A DNA stretch of 64,000 nt from Azolla caroliniana (taxonomy: Eukaryota > Polypodiophyta). Where the stretch lies: assembly GCA_043228905.1 (NCBI GenBank), contig JBHGNT010000015.1:12338001-12402000 (forward strand). The letters run 5' to 3'. The notes beneath the pieces were generated by a model. That model was given only the letters and a program-made list of their open reading frames with translations. It searched no databases and had not been told where the DNA came from. Both the position numbers and the translations under genes were made by a program. Positions 21,543-32,260 of the stretch are shown here, one piece after another. The first letter of the stretch is position 1. Every line of letters begins with the position of its first letter.

Positions 21543-22446
21543 ATGTTCATCCTCGACATCAATGACTTTAGCACCGCACTGTTTGCGAAGGGACACAAAA
21601 TCGAGTCAGATATGGACTTATGTCACAAGCAGATCGGCCATGTCAACTACAAAAGGCATCAGGATCTACAGTCGAAACAAGTAGTATTTAGCTTGCTGAA
21701 ATTCAGTGGCCGGAAGGCCCAAATTTGTGAATCCTGGAAGCTTGGGAAGCAACACCAACATCCATTTCCCAACAAGCATAATGGGATCCGGAACAAACTT
21801 GATTTGATACATTCAGATGTATGGGAACCGACACAAAATGTAAACCTAGGCGGCAGCCAATATTTCATCTCCTTCATCGACGACTACAGTCAACAGCCAA
21901 CACACATGGATTTACCTCACTAAGAAGAAAAGTGAAGTGTTCGACTGTTTCTGGAACTTACAAAGCTTAGTTGAGAGGTAAACAGAGAGGAAGATTAAGT
22001 GCTTGCGATCGGATGGCGGAAAGGAATTATGCTTTTCCATCCAATTCAATTGTTATCTACGGCAAATTGGAATTCGGAGAGAGTTCAACTATAGACATAC
22101 ACCGGAACAGAATGGTGTGGCGAAAAGGAAGCACCGGTCAATTGTGGAAGCGGCAAGGGCAATGCTGGAAGAAAAGAGCATGCCCAAATTTTACTGGGGT
22201 GAAGTGGTTCGGACAACGATCTACATCCAAAACCGGATCAGGGAAAAGGTGTCAACACATGAGTTGTATTTCGGGAGGAAGTTGAACTTAAGACACTTGA
22301 GGGTATTCGGGAGTATAACCTATGTGCATGTGCCTGATGAGAAACGAAGGAAGTTGAACCCAAAATCGGAGAAGTGCATATTGTTTGGCTACTCACATGA
22401 ACAAAAGGGGTATAAGTGTTATAACCCTCAGACCAAACAAGTTTGA
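21543..22446 (+). pseudogene. R5 integrase
   Basis: Frame 21543-21923 carries CHKQIGHVN, KLDLIHSDVWEP (first Asp) and FISFIDDYSQQ. Frame 22003-22446 carries RSDGGKEL (second Asp; relatives have KEY) and NGVAKRKH, where the catalytic Glu of GVAERK is replaced by Lys. The C-terminal RHLRVFGSITYVHVP is intact. Two frame changes separate the pieces. Confidence 0.85.
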
Positions 22447-22456
22447 GTGAGCCGAG

Positions 22457-23422
22457 ATGTTGAATTCGATGAGTCGGTATCATGGCACTCCTTATCGACT
22501 CCGAATCCCAACAACTCCAACCACTGAAGATGAGGCCGATGAACCCGACATGACTCATGAAGAAGAAGAAGAAGAGCATATCAGCACTCAAGAGGAAAGT
22601 TTGATTTCATTCCGGCTAAGCGGGCCGAATGAGAGACTGAGTCAGAATGACCAGTGGGATGATGAGTCGGTGAGTAGTGGAGACTTAGCCGTGCACTCCC
22701 TGCACAAGGAACCAAGGAGACAGTACACGGGCAAGGAAAAAGGGAAGAAGAATATGTCAGAGTACGACACCGACAAGGAAGAGTCGGATCAGGGCGAATC
22801 CGACACCAGAAAGAATGAAGAAGGACCTTCGAAAACGAAGTCTGAATCGGCCAAGAGGACCCTAAAATCGGCGAACAAAATGTTACGCCAATCTACCCGC
22901 CAAAAGAATCCTGTGTTGCGGTATGGATATAACATGTATATGGTGCACCATTATGCATGCATGACCAAGGCGGTAGAAGTGCATGAGCCGGAGATCTACG
23001 TAGAAGTGGCAAAAGACGCAAATTGGCATGCTGCTATGGAGGAAGAAATGTGGGCACTCGATGCCAATGACACATGGGACCTGGTTGACCCTCCCCGACA
23101 CGACAAACCGATCAGCTACAAATGGGTGTAAAAACTGGAATACAACGCCGACAGTTCGGTCAACCGGTACAACGCCTGACTAGTAACCAAGGGATACACG
23201 CAGACACATGGAATCGACTACGATGAGACCTTCGCACCAATGGCGAAGATGACAACGATTCATGTGGTGTTGGCGGTTGCAGCGGCAAGAGAGTGGCATC
23301 TACACCAGATGGACATGAAGAATACATTTCTTCAAGGAGATCGTGAAGAAGAAGTGTACATGGTCCAACCACCCGGATTTTAGTCGGAGGTGAACACGTC
23401 GGCAGTATGCCGACTCAAGAAG
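22457..23422 (+). pseudogene. R5 reverse transcriptase, first part
   Basis: Open from 22457 to 23131 through the acidic linker and WHAAMEEEMWALDANDTWDL. It continues with stops through HQMDMKNTFLQGDREEEVYMV to AVCRLKK at 23422, where R6 begins. The catalytic YxDD motif lies beyond R6 at about 30670. Confidence 0.85.
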
Positions 23423-23829
23423 TGTAAAGAATCGGGTATGATTCTTGTGTAGCAGAAGAGATGTGTGTTATGTGTATGTGTGAGAGGAAAGAGAGAAGAT
23501 AAGACAAACACAAGATAGATTAGATAGAATGGGAACACAATGAAGTACTCAAGAACAAGATGTATATTCACAAGTGAAGTAAGAGATACAAAAATGTAAC
23601 ATTACAAGGAGTCACAACCGACATAGTATTAAGTAGGACAAGGGTGCTTTATATAAGGTCCCCCTCTCTCTTCATTAACTCACTACAACAACTACTCTCT
23701 CTTGGGGAATGTCAATATTCATAGTCATGGGGAATATGTAACTCATTAATTATGTGTCATAGAATATGATTCTATGTCACATAGTTAATGTGTAGAGAGT
23801 AATGGTGTGACTCTTGACCTTTGAGTAAT
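23423..23829 (-). repeat. R6 3' LTR (main part)
   Basis: On the plus strand TGTAAAGAATCGGG... to ...GACCTTTGAGTAAT, matching 30134-30529 of the 5' LTR closely. R7 starts directly after. The U3 end of this LTR reappears as a remnant at 25618-25637. Confidence 0.9.
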
Positions 23830-24285
23830 TGTTACCTGTTCCTTTGGGTGAACACCTTCGATAGATCTGCGTCTATCGGTCCTCAAGGGCGTGGTACGTG
23901 AAGGCTCGTACCGAGGCATCGAGAGAGATACAGGGCTCAGAGAGAAAAAACACTAGTAAGGTTTTGATAGACGTGGCGGCGTGAAACTCATAGGTATAGA
24001 TCGAAACACAGACTCATGCAGCAAAATAGGCACAGTTAAGATATATTACTATGGCAGAAAAGGATTACAGAACACGGCCTATGGCCGGTGACCTTACGAG
24101 TTTATCTAATTCAAATGACTAAGCTAGTGCTTTCGCCTATAATTTTCTTCTCTCCCTTTCTGAGGTATTGCTTCTCGTTTAAATAACTTTTCCCCTAACA
24201 CACAGCCGAGCCATCGGTGGCCCATGATACTCGGACTCGGCATTTGCTAATTTCCTAATTTTACATTTCTATCCTCTGGACAACA
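23830..24285. repeat. R7 LTR
   Basis: TGTTACCTG...GGACAACA, 456 bp. Immediately inside is CCTGGCACGCCCGTGGGAC (24286-24304). The sequence differs from the R10 LTR but has the same TGTT...CAACA ends, so the two are different families of one lineage. Confidence 0.75.
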
Positions 24286-24382
24286 CCTGGCACGCCCGTG
24301 GGACAGGACCTTGTCCGTCGGACCCACGACTTACAAAATACTACAATATTACAAAAATTGCCTTTTAGGCGTGATCCTCGTT

Positions 24383-25617
24383 TCATTCCTCCTTTAAGAT
24401 GTCGAGGATGCTTTCGAGGTCCGGGGTGGTGGCAGGGTGGTCTGGTTGGACTATCGGTGCGGGGGGTTGAGTTTGGTTTGGGGGTGGCATATCTTCTCGG
24501 GCATCCGCCTCGGGTGCGGCCGATTCTTCTCGTGGGGGTGTGGGTTCGTGGGCGCTGGCCTCTCCTTTGACAGGCTCTGGTACCGTGTGGACGTCCATGG
24601 GATGTCTGTTGGCCGGGGCAAGTTCCTCCTGTGCCGTGTCCGTGATCTCTTTGCTGGGAGGTTCTTCTTTCTGCTCTATGGCCGTTGGAGGGCTGGTGGG
24701 GATGGCTGCGAGTCGTTCTCGTTTGAAGGCTTCTGCTTCCAGGCGAAACAACATCTGACCGTCATTGAAGTCCTCCATTATTTGCTTGATTGCCGCGGTG
24801 TGAGATTTTGCCAGGGACTGGTAATCCTCGGTTAAATCTGCACGCAGGTTTTGAATGTTGGCTTCGTCCATTTTGTAGAAGCCACGGCCCTCCTTCCGTC
24901 GGTTCTCGGCGTCGGCGCGTAAAATATGCAATTCGGCAGCTTGGGCTGCCCATTCGTCTCTTGCGTGACTTAATGTTTCCTCAACCTTTTTGGTAAGGTG
25001 TTGGCGTTGTTTCTCGAGCAGTATGCGGATGCGTGTCTCATCCATGTCGGGTTGTGCTCGGATGGCTGCTAATTCCTGTTTTAAGCCGTCGACCTCGGCC
25101 TGAATCTTCTCTGTTCTTAGCTCATAGATGGTATGACTGTTCTTTGCATCCGCAGTTACGAGCTAGAGAGCCTGCTTGTAACGCTTGGTGAGTTCTTCGG
25201 TGGCCTGCTCCCGTTCTTTTTGACACGTGGCCTGGATTTGTTCCCGTTCGACGATTCTCTCTTCTTGAAGGGCGAAGTAGGAATCCGATAAGGCGTCTTT
25301 TTGCTCCGAAAGTAGCTTGCATTTGATGAAAAACTTGTCAGCCATCTCTTTAAGGGTCGTACGCTGACTTTGCAGCTCGGCATTCTCCGCGTTCATCCTC
25401 TCCTCCCGTTCGCGATTTCTTTCCTCCTGCCGCTGGTTCCAGTCGTGTGCATTGTTGAGCGTGGCCTATAGGTCTAGAACCTCCGTCTCTTTCTTCACCA
25501 CTGTGGTTGTGTATTCCTCCAGCTTGCTTTTGAGTTCGGCTTCCTTGGCCGCGGCTTGCGCTTGTACCCGGCCCAGTGCTTCGTTCTGCTCGTGTATCCT
25601 TTGGTCGGCCTGGGCTC
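24383..25617 (-). pseudogene. R7 long coiled-coil protein
   Basis: One frame of about 410 codons reads from 25617 down to the stop at 24383-24385, with only two in-frame stops, both TAG (25466-25468 and 25163-25165); CAG (Gln) is the likely original. The protein is rich in Glu, Lys, Gln, Arg and Ala with heptad-like spacing (e.g. ERIVEREQIQATCQKEREQA), then a Pro/Glu-rich tail (PTPPREESAAPEADARED) ending DILKEE. The block RADAENRRKEGRGFYKMDE is shared with R10. A Gag-associated or accessory role is inferred, not shown. Confidence 0.75.
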
Positions 25618-25637
25618 GTTGAGCTTGACTCTCAACA
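25618..25637 (-). repeat. R6 3' LTR remnant (U3 end)
   Basis: GTTGAGCTTGACTCTCAACA on the plus strand, the same as the right end of the R6 5' LTR (30561-30580, GTTGAGCTTGATTCTCACCA). It shows that R7 inserted inside the LTR. Confidence 0.8.
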
Positions 25638-25781
25638 CGCCCCCTCAAGCTCAACTCGGGTAGGTTCCTTTCGGTCAATGTCCGCTTCGACTGGTTTCCA
25701 GTTGAGACGATCTCCGGTGTCCGCTTCGGCTCATACCCGGTTTGGACGGTATCCGGTTTTCTCTTGTACTCCCCCCTCAAT
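25638..25781 (-). promoter_or_regulatory. R6 two polypurine tracts with a short spacer
   Basis: On the minus strand GCTTGAGGGGGCG abuts the LTR (25638-25650) and a second tract, GATTGAGGGGGGAG, lies at about 25769-25781 after the RNase H end. About 120 bp separate them. The same two-tract layout occurs in R2 and R12. Confidence 0.7.
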
Positions 25782-25923
25782 CTTCGCAAGTCAGGGATCG
25801 TCCCGGGATCGTCGATGCAAGGTCTGACATGAATTTTCAAAACTTCTTGGATCCTCGGGCTTTGGTGAAGATGTCAGTTGTTTGAAGATTTGTGTTGATG
25901 TGTTGAAGTTCGACATCTCCGGC

Positions 25924-26322
25924 CTAAACACACTCTCGAATGAAGTGATAGTGCACTTCGATATGCTTTGTGCGTGTGTGGAACACTGGGTTCCAATCCA
26001 GATAAATACTGTGCATGTTGTCGTAGTAAAGGGGAGTCAAATCCTTGATGGGAACACCTAGATCCTTCAAAATCCTCTTGAGCCATATGGCTTCACATGC
26101 AACTACGGCTACGCCCCTATATTCGGCCTCCGTACTCAAAAGAGCGATGGTCGTCTGCTTTTTGCTACTCCACAAAATTGCTGCACAGCCAAGGGAGAAG
26201 ACAAAACCAGAGGTTGATCGTCGATCGGCTTTGTAGCTAGCCCAGTCGGCATCCGTGTACCCTTCGAGTCGAATTGGTGTCGCCAATTTGTAGAGAATGG
26301 CATAATCCATTGTGCCGCTCAC
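25924..26322 (-). pseudogene. R6 RNase H
   Basis: A 132-codon open frame with YTDADWASYKADRRSTSG, LLSTEAEYRGVAVVACEAIWL, LYYDNMHSIYL and HTRTKHIEVHYHFIRE: the complete copia RNase H order including its catalytic Asp and Glu blocks. It is one of the best-preserved domains in the window. The frame to RT upstream is broken. Confidence 0.9.
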
Positions 26323-26375
26323 ATATCGTAATACTCACTTAGCGCAATGGAAATGGATATCTCGCGGAGTTTGCA

Positions 26376-27440
26376 TCAATTGGCTAAGGAGTCTGACTGG
26401 AGGCTCCCGATCAGTTGACGATATTGAGTCGGCTCGCACTCATCTGTGCCGGAGTCATCATCCAGTTTGAGGTTTTGATCGAGAGGGGTTGCCACATATT
26501 TGCACTCAACCATCCCTAACTTGTATAACAAGTTGAGGATGTAGTGTCGTTGAGAGATCATAATGTCGGCCGGATTCCGAATTACTTTATACAAGTTGAG
26601 GATGTAGTGCCATTGAGAGATCATAATGTCGGTCGGATTCCGAATTACTTCGATTCCAAGGAAGTAATGGAGCTCCTTCATGTCCGTCATCTCGAATTTT
26701 TTGGAGAGGAGGGACTTGACCTTGTTGATGTCGACTAAATGCTCACCTCCAATAACCAAATCATCCACATATAGGATGATGACAATCGGGCTTCTAGTGT
26801 CGTTTCGCATGTAGAGGGAGTTGTCAGATTTCGACATTCGAAAGCCAATTTGATGAAAATTGCTTTATCTTCTAATGCCAAGCACGCGGTGCTTGCTTAA
26901 GGCTGTAGAGAGGCTTCTTGAGTTGGCATACGACTTTTGGATGAATGGTGGGTTCGAAGCCGGGTGGTTGTACCATGTACACCTCCTCTTCTAATTCGAC
27001 GTGAAGAATGGCGTTCTTTACGTCCATCAAATGGAGGTGTCACCCTTCGCTGCTGCGAGTGCAATTACGGTCCGCACAATCGTTATCATTGCCACCGGGG
27101 TGAATGTCTCTTCGTAGTCAACTCCATGTCTTTGTGCGTATCCTTTTGCTACGAGTCAAGCTTTGTAGCGGTTTACGGAGCCGTCGGCGTTATACTTCAC
27201 CTTTGTAGATCCATCTGTAACTGATCGCCTTCTTGTGCGGTGAGTGGGGGACAAGATCCCATGTCTTGTTTTAGGAGAGTGCTTGCATCTCCTCATTCAT
27301 CGCTTCAACCCATCTGGGGTCCTTCGCAGTTTCGGAAAATGTTTCTGGCTACCATACTGTTGCTACCTTCATCATAAAGGCGTAATGGTATGCCATATAC
27401 TTATCGTAACCGAATCGGGTTACTGGGTTCTTTTCTCGGG
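26376..27440 (-). pseudogene. R6 reverse transcriptase
   Basis: RT reads from about 27440 (MNEEMQALS, KTWDLVP) through [21 protein letters not shown] and [11 protein letters not shown] to the open frame 26837-26376, with catalytic YVDD at 26760-26771. After it an in-frame 63-bp tandem duplication repeats VIRNPTDIMISQWHYILNL. The upstream part has several stops. Confidence 0.88.
26529..26654 (-). repeat. 63-bp in-frame tandem duplication in R6 RT
   Basis: Two units, 26529-26591 and 26592-26654, each starting CAAGTTGAGGATGTAGTG on the plus strand, differ at a few positions. 63 bp is 21 codons, so the frame is kept. Confidence 0.85.
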
Positions 27441-27444
27441 TGGA

Positions 27445-28700
27445 TCAGCGTAGCTTCTCGTTCATAGAGACTAATGCTTTCTTCACTCCAATTGTCTGAA
27501 TGTCAAGCCCTTCAAACTCACTATCGAGGGAGTGAGTCCATTCATTGCGGTCGAAGTGATCGTCTTCATATTCTATCATTTTCGCCTTACCTTTGTCCAT
27601 CTTTGGACTAGGCCGAGATGTGCTTTGGTCACTCGGGGGCTGTTGTGGCCCATTAAGCCTTGTCGTAATTGGGCTTTCTTCGAACATGTGTTCGAGTCGA
27701 TCTTCGGCTTCTATCTCTATTTCAGCGGAATCAGAGTCGAAATTGTCTTAGGTGCATACTAGGATGCAGACTCGTCGAAAACGACATCTCGACTTGAGCT
27801 TTTCAAATCGACAGGTTATAACACTTGCACCCCTTTTGCTCATGTGAGTATTCCACGAGGATACACTTCTCCGACTTTGGGTCGAGCTTTTGTCGCTTCT
27901 CATTGGGGATGTGCACGTATGCAATGGAGCTGAACATTGGAACATGTGATAGGTCTGACTTCTTTCCGAAAAACTTCTCATGTGGGGTAACCTCATGCAC
28001 GCCAGATGTTGTACACCGATTCATTAGGTAGACAGTTGTGTTTGTGGCTTCTGCCCAGTACGACTTCGGCAGGTGCTTTTCTTTCATCATGGCCCGTGCT
28101 ACTTCGAGGATGTGCCGATTCTTTCATTCGGCTACTCCCTTCTGTTGTGGCGTATGTCAACATGACTACTATCGTCGAATTCCTTCTTTTCGTAGAAAAG
28201 CCAAAAATTCGTCAGAGAAGTACCCTTTCCTCCATCTAACCGAAGACATCGTACATGTCGGCCCATGGCTTTCTCAACTTCATTCTTAAATTTTTGGAAG
28301 TGTCCGAACACTTTGATCTTTTGCCTCATGGGGTAGTTCTAGGTGTGTGGAGAAGTCGTCGATGAAGGCCATGTAGTATCGACATCCACCGAATGTAGTC
28401 GTTTGAACCGGTCCCCATACATCGGAATGAATTACGTCGAGTACGTCTTTGTTCACGTTCCTCTACTTCGGAAACGGGTGCCGATGTTGCTTGCCAAATT
28501 GGTAGGCGGCACACACACCTTCAATCTCTTTCTCTTTGAATGTCGGGAGCCCAATGACGACTCCTTTTGATTGCATTGCCTTGACCTTTTGATGGTTGAT
28601 ATTGCCAATCCACTTGTGCCATAACTCTATGTCGGAATCGGCTTTTGTGCCCTTTGCGAACATGGCCGATTTCATCTTGTGCGAGTCGAGAATGAACATT
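27445..28700 (-). pseudogene. R6 integrase and linker
   Basis: From the right: pre-integrase LWHKWIGNINHQ and the Cys region (28463-28699), core fragments with LRLDGGKGTS (28132-28329), then KSYWAEATNTTVYLMNRC and FSSIAYVHIPNEKRQ (27803-28090), and an acidic linker (27445-27687). Several frame changes divide it; the catalytic Glu region (about 28110) is damaged. Confidence 0.82.
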
Positions 28701-28810
28701 CAGCCCTCTCTTCATCCGCGAGCGATGAGTTGGCCCTCTTTTTCGATGAAGCAACCGCCTTGATTAAATCGTACTTCCATCCCTTGCTCAACAATTTGGC
28801 CGACAGAGAC

Positions 28811-29173
28811 CTAATTCTTCATAATGGTTGGTACATGCAAGAAATTTTTAATAAAAGTTTGGTTACCTTCTTTGCCAAATGGGACATTGCCGATGTGCCG
28901 AATCGGATGCGTACTGTCATCTCTGGTTTCGACATACCCGGGTCGATCTAGCTCTCGAACTTCTCGGAACCATTCTTGATGAGACGTCATATGGTTGGAG
29001 GCACCGGAGTCGAGGAACCATACGTCTTCCGGACTGGAGGCACTAGTTGAAGTAGACGCCGACATAGAATTTGCTCTATGTCTCATTACAAACATTCCGA
29101 CATGGTCATCATAGTTGGAGTTGGTGACGTAATTGGTGAGTGATCGGCTTCTTCTTTCGGCTCTCTTCTTCAT
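28811..29173 (-). pseudogene. R6 protease
   Basis: Open 120-codon frame with the intact active-site motif WFLDSGASNHMTSH (Asp-Ser-Gly at 29003-29011), followed by VETRDDSTHPIRHIGNV. It is the only protease of the R2/R5/R6/R8/R12 group here that keeps DSGASNHM. Confidence 0.88.
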
Positions 29174-29339
29174 GGTGGCCGATTTTTCCGCAATATCCGT
29201 ATTTGATCGAGTTTTATCGGCTCGGACCTCAATGGAAGCTCCCCCTTCTTCCGAAGGTTCCTCGATGGCTTCCGTCTTGATGCCGAAATTGCGAGTTGTT
29301 TCTGCCTCGTCCTTGGCCGAATCGGCCTATTCTTGCACA

Positions 29340-29978
29340 GCCTCATCCTCTTCGTCCATCCGAATGTGCATAAAACATGTGGTCTTCTGAGGCGTTGCTC
29401 CTTGTTCGAACATGGTTTTCTTTGACCAAAAACATGAATTGAAGATTTAAGAAGGAGGGCAGATTCTCCCGTGCTAGTACGGCGGTCCTCATCACGTCGA
29501 ACTGTGGTGCAAGGCCGCCGACGCATATTTGCACAATCTCATGATCGTCCACATTGACGCTTATCAAGCTAAACGAGTCGCAAAGCTCCTTGATCTTCAA
29601 GGTGTAGCTCATGATGGACATATCCCTTTGTTGGATGTTGTTCACTTCTTGGCGGAGTTGAAGATTTCTCGCGGTCGTGTTGGTGGCGAAAATCTTTCGT
29701 AGATTCTGTAACGCTTTCTTTGGCATCTCTACTTCTCGAATGTGGCCAAACATGTGGTCGTGAACACATGTCACCAAGCAACACATCACTCCTCTTGCCG
29801 CTTGCTCCCATGTTGAGTAGTCAATGTCCTTCGGGTCGGGTCAATTTTCTTGTGCTCCTCTAATGTAGCTCCAATAGCCTTGGCCAACAAGGTATTGGTG
29901 CATAATGTACTCCCAAGATGCAAAGTTGTTTCAGTCCGACTTCTCGCTAGGGAGAGCGCTCCCCATTTGAGTATTCAT
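29340..29978 (-). pseudogene. R6 Gag
   Basis: ATG at 29978 (MNTQMGSALPSEKSD) is followed by two TGA codons at former Arg-like positions. The frame is then open from 29811 to about 29343: MCCLVTCVHDHMFGHIREV, LRQEVNNIQQRDMS, ELCDSFSLISVNVDDHEIVQICVGGL. The zinc-knuckle region lies beyond and is not clear. Confidence 0.82.
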
Positions 29979-30121
29979 TGTCGATGAAGCTTTCTTTCTT
30001 CTTTTCCTTCTCTCTTGAACACAAGCTATGTAGTTGCACTATGATAGCGATGAACTGATTCTTCTCAAACATCGCCGTAGAATGCAACACACGCGGATGG
30101 ACTACATCGAGCTACCAAACC

Positions 30122-30133
30122 GCTCCGACACCA
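30122..30133 (-). promoter_or_regulatory. R6 primer-binding site
   Basis: GCTCCGACACCA on the plus strand, i.e. TGGTGTCGGAGC, two transitions from TGGTATCAGAGC. It abuts the LTR at 30134. Confidence 0.8.
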
Positions 30134-30580
30134 TGTAAAGAATCAGGTATGATTCTTGTGTAGCGGAAGAGATGTGTGTGAGAGGAAACAAAGAAGAGAA
30201 GAGAAACACTAGATAGATTAGATAGAATGGGAACACAATGAAGTACTCAAGAAGAAGATGTATATTCACAAGTAAAGTAAGAGATACAAAAATGTAGCAT
30301 TACAAGGAGTGACAACCAACTTCGTATTAAGTAGGAGAAGGGTGCTTTATATAATGTCACCCTCTCTCTTCATTAACTCACTACAACTACTCTCTCTTGG
30401 GTAATGTGAAGACTCATAGCCATGGGGAATATCTAACTCATTAGTTATGTGCCATAGAATATGATTCTATGACACATAGTTAATGTGTAGAGAGTAGTGT
30501 TGTGACTCTTGACCTTTGAGTAATCATAGATTCTCAAAAGGTGTGTTCACATGTTGCACTATGTTGAGCTTGATTCTCAC
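30134..30580 (-). repeat. R6 5' LTR
   Basis: On the plus strand TGTAAAGAATCAGG...TTCTCACCA, 447 bp. The right edge is set by the match of its last 20 bases to 25618-25637; the original terminal CA is CA here too, though TGTTGAG has become TGGTGAG on the minus strand. Confidence 0.85.
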
Positions 30581-30951
30581 CAGAATGCGTAAGATGGGGT
30601 TTGTCATCTCCAAGGCCGACTCACCATTGTTCATCTGGAAAGGTCCAAAGGGTCTGATGTGCATTTTGCTATACATCGACGACTTGGTCGTCACCGAACC
30701 CGACCTTGCTAAAATTGGCCGAGTCAAGTCCCAGTTGTCGGATGCGTTTGAGGTGAAGGATTTGGGGGACCTTCACTACTTCCTTAGTATTGAAGTTCGA
30801 TGCCCTCTATGACATATAGTTGTCTCAGCGACACTATGTTCTGAATATGTTGTTCAAGTTCGGCATGACGGATTGCCCACCCGTTTCAACACCCCTTGAC
30901 CGGAATCTAAAGTTACGTCCCGACTCCGAAACGGCATGCAACAAGAAATGG
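30581..30951 (+). pseudogene. R5 reverse transcriptase, second part
   Basis: Resumes with MRKMGFVISKADSPLF and the catalytic region LLYIDDLVV at about 30670 (YIDD instead of YVDD). It continues with VKDLGDLHYFLSIEV, a stop at 30810, then SQRHYVLNMLFKFGMTDC up to the S3 insertion. Confidence 0.85.
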
Positions 30952-32260
30952 TGTCGCAAAAATACGACGAGGATACGTGAACTTGAGGTAGGACCTCGGG
31001 GCCTCCGACTAGAGGATATCACATTCGTGCTTTTATATTTGTAACAATTAACGGAAATAAGAAATTTAATCATTTTCATTAACAAAGGAAAAGAAATTAC
31101 AATATGTCCCAAGATTGGGATTCAGAAGTTTTAGGTTTACTGAGATTAATAGAAAAGAAATTTTAGGGGTTTTGAGAGATATGGCTTCCGTAGGGAAAAT
31201 TAGGGTTTTTAAGTGTTATGGCTTCCGTAGGGAAATTTAGGGTTTTTGAGTGTTATGTCTTTGATAAGATAAGAGAGCTAAGAAGGAAAAGAAAAAATAA
31301 TGGAGAGAGACCGAGTGTAGGAAAAAGAATGGAATTTATATGGGTTTCTTTGTTGATCCCTCCTTTCATGTTCCTTTGCCTCCCCACTTTTAGTTGCATG
31401 GCATTTACCTTTAGTTGCAAGCCTTCCACATGACCTTTACTTTATGCATGGCCTCCACCTTTAGTTGTATTCCTTCCACATGACCTTTACTTTATTTTAC
31501 TTTACTTTAGTTCAGTCGCATGATCCTATAATCCGTAAAGTTTGGCCCATGCTTTGATCCGTCTGGTCCACGTCCGGCCTCATCCGTCCAGTCCGGTTCC
31601 GGTTCTCTCGCCGTCCGATTTTAGTTCGATCGTCAGTTGCCGGATTCGTCCGGTCACCGGCTCCGTCCGGTTTCCGGTTGCTAAATTCGTCTGGTCGACG
31701 GTTGCCGAATCTATCTGATTGTCGATTGTCGGATCCGTCCGGTTTCCGGTTGTCAGCTCTACTCGATCACCGACTCCGTCCAGTTTCCGGTTGTCAGCTC
31801 GACCCGGTCACAGGTTCCATCCAGTTGTCGGCTTCATCCAGTTTTTCAGTACTATCACTAACCGGTTTGAGTTCCATCACCGGCCGGTTCAAGAAACTTA
31901 GCCACATCCAGCGACTTAGCCACATCTATCCTTCTAGACAAAACTGGCCCAAGCCCAACTATTTCTTTTGTGCTCTTAACACATAGATGAAAAATGATGG
32001 TTCTCAATCTGCTTATATAGCTGGCTCCTAAAGTTTCATGTCTATGTGGGATATTTCAAAATTCTATTTTCCTTATCTTCTCAAACTTCATGTCCACCTA
32101 ACTTGATATGTAGTTGTCCATTTTATATGTGGTAAAATGCGTTTTGAAGCTCTTGAGTAAATCCATCTTTCTATAACAAGCCATTAATCTAATCTAAAAT
32201 AATTATTTCATTATTTTTTTACATAGTTTTCATATCGTGTGTGAAAAACCACACACGACA
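30952..32260 (+). mobile_element. S3: TGTCG-type solo LTR (1309 bp) in R5
   Basis: TGTCGCAAAAATACGACGAGG...CACACACGACA; same beginning and end as S1. R5 coding sequence resumes just after. Comparing with the uninterrupted copy in R12, the flanks fit a decayed 4-bp duplication ATGG versus ACAA. The middle (about 31560-31900) is a run of CCGGTTGCCGGATCCGTCC-like repeats, unlike the middle of S1. Confidence 0.78.

Larger units (their letters stand above)
23830..25617 (-). mobile_element. R7: truncated Ty3-like element with coiled-coil ORF
   Basis: One 456-bp LTR (23830-24285) and about 1.3 kb of internal sequence remain; the second LTR and about 38 bp of the R6 LTR are deleted. The internal ORF (minus strand) is homologous to the coiled-coil region of R10, which also carries a Ty3-type Gag. 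Orientation is taken from the ORF, but a PBS-like motif just inside the LTR points the other way (see findings). No pol sequence is present. Confidence 0.75.
23423..30580 (-). mobile_element. R6: minus-strand copia retrotransposon inside R5, holding R7
   Basis: 5' LTR 30134-30580 (right), PBS 30122-30133, and 3' LTR 23423-23829 plus 25618-25637 (left, split by R7). Gag, protease, integrase, RT and RNase H read leftwards. The left flank is AGAAG; the right flank is GAATG, so there is no matching duplication, and about 60 bp of the R5 RT (the [12 protein letters not shown] region) is missing at the junction. Confidence 0.88.

Noticed and set aside
24298-24835. Plus-strand open frames in R7 (90 and 132 codons)
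   Set aside because: They are antisense to the coiled-coil frame, have biased Gly/Trp/Leu composition and no recognisable domain.
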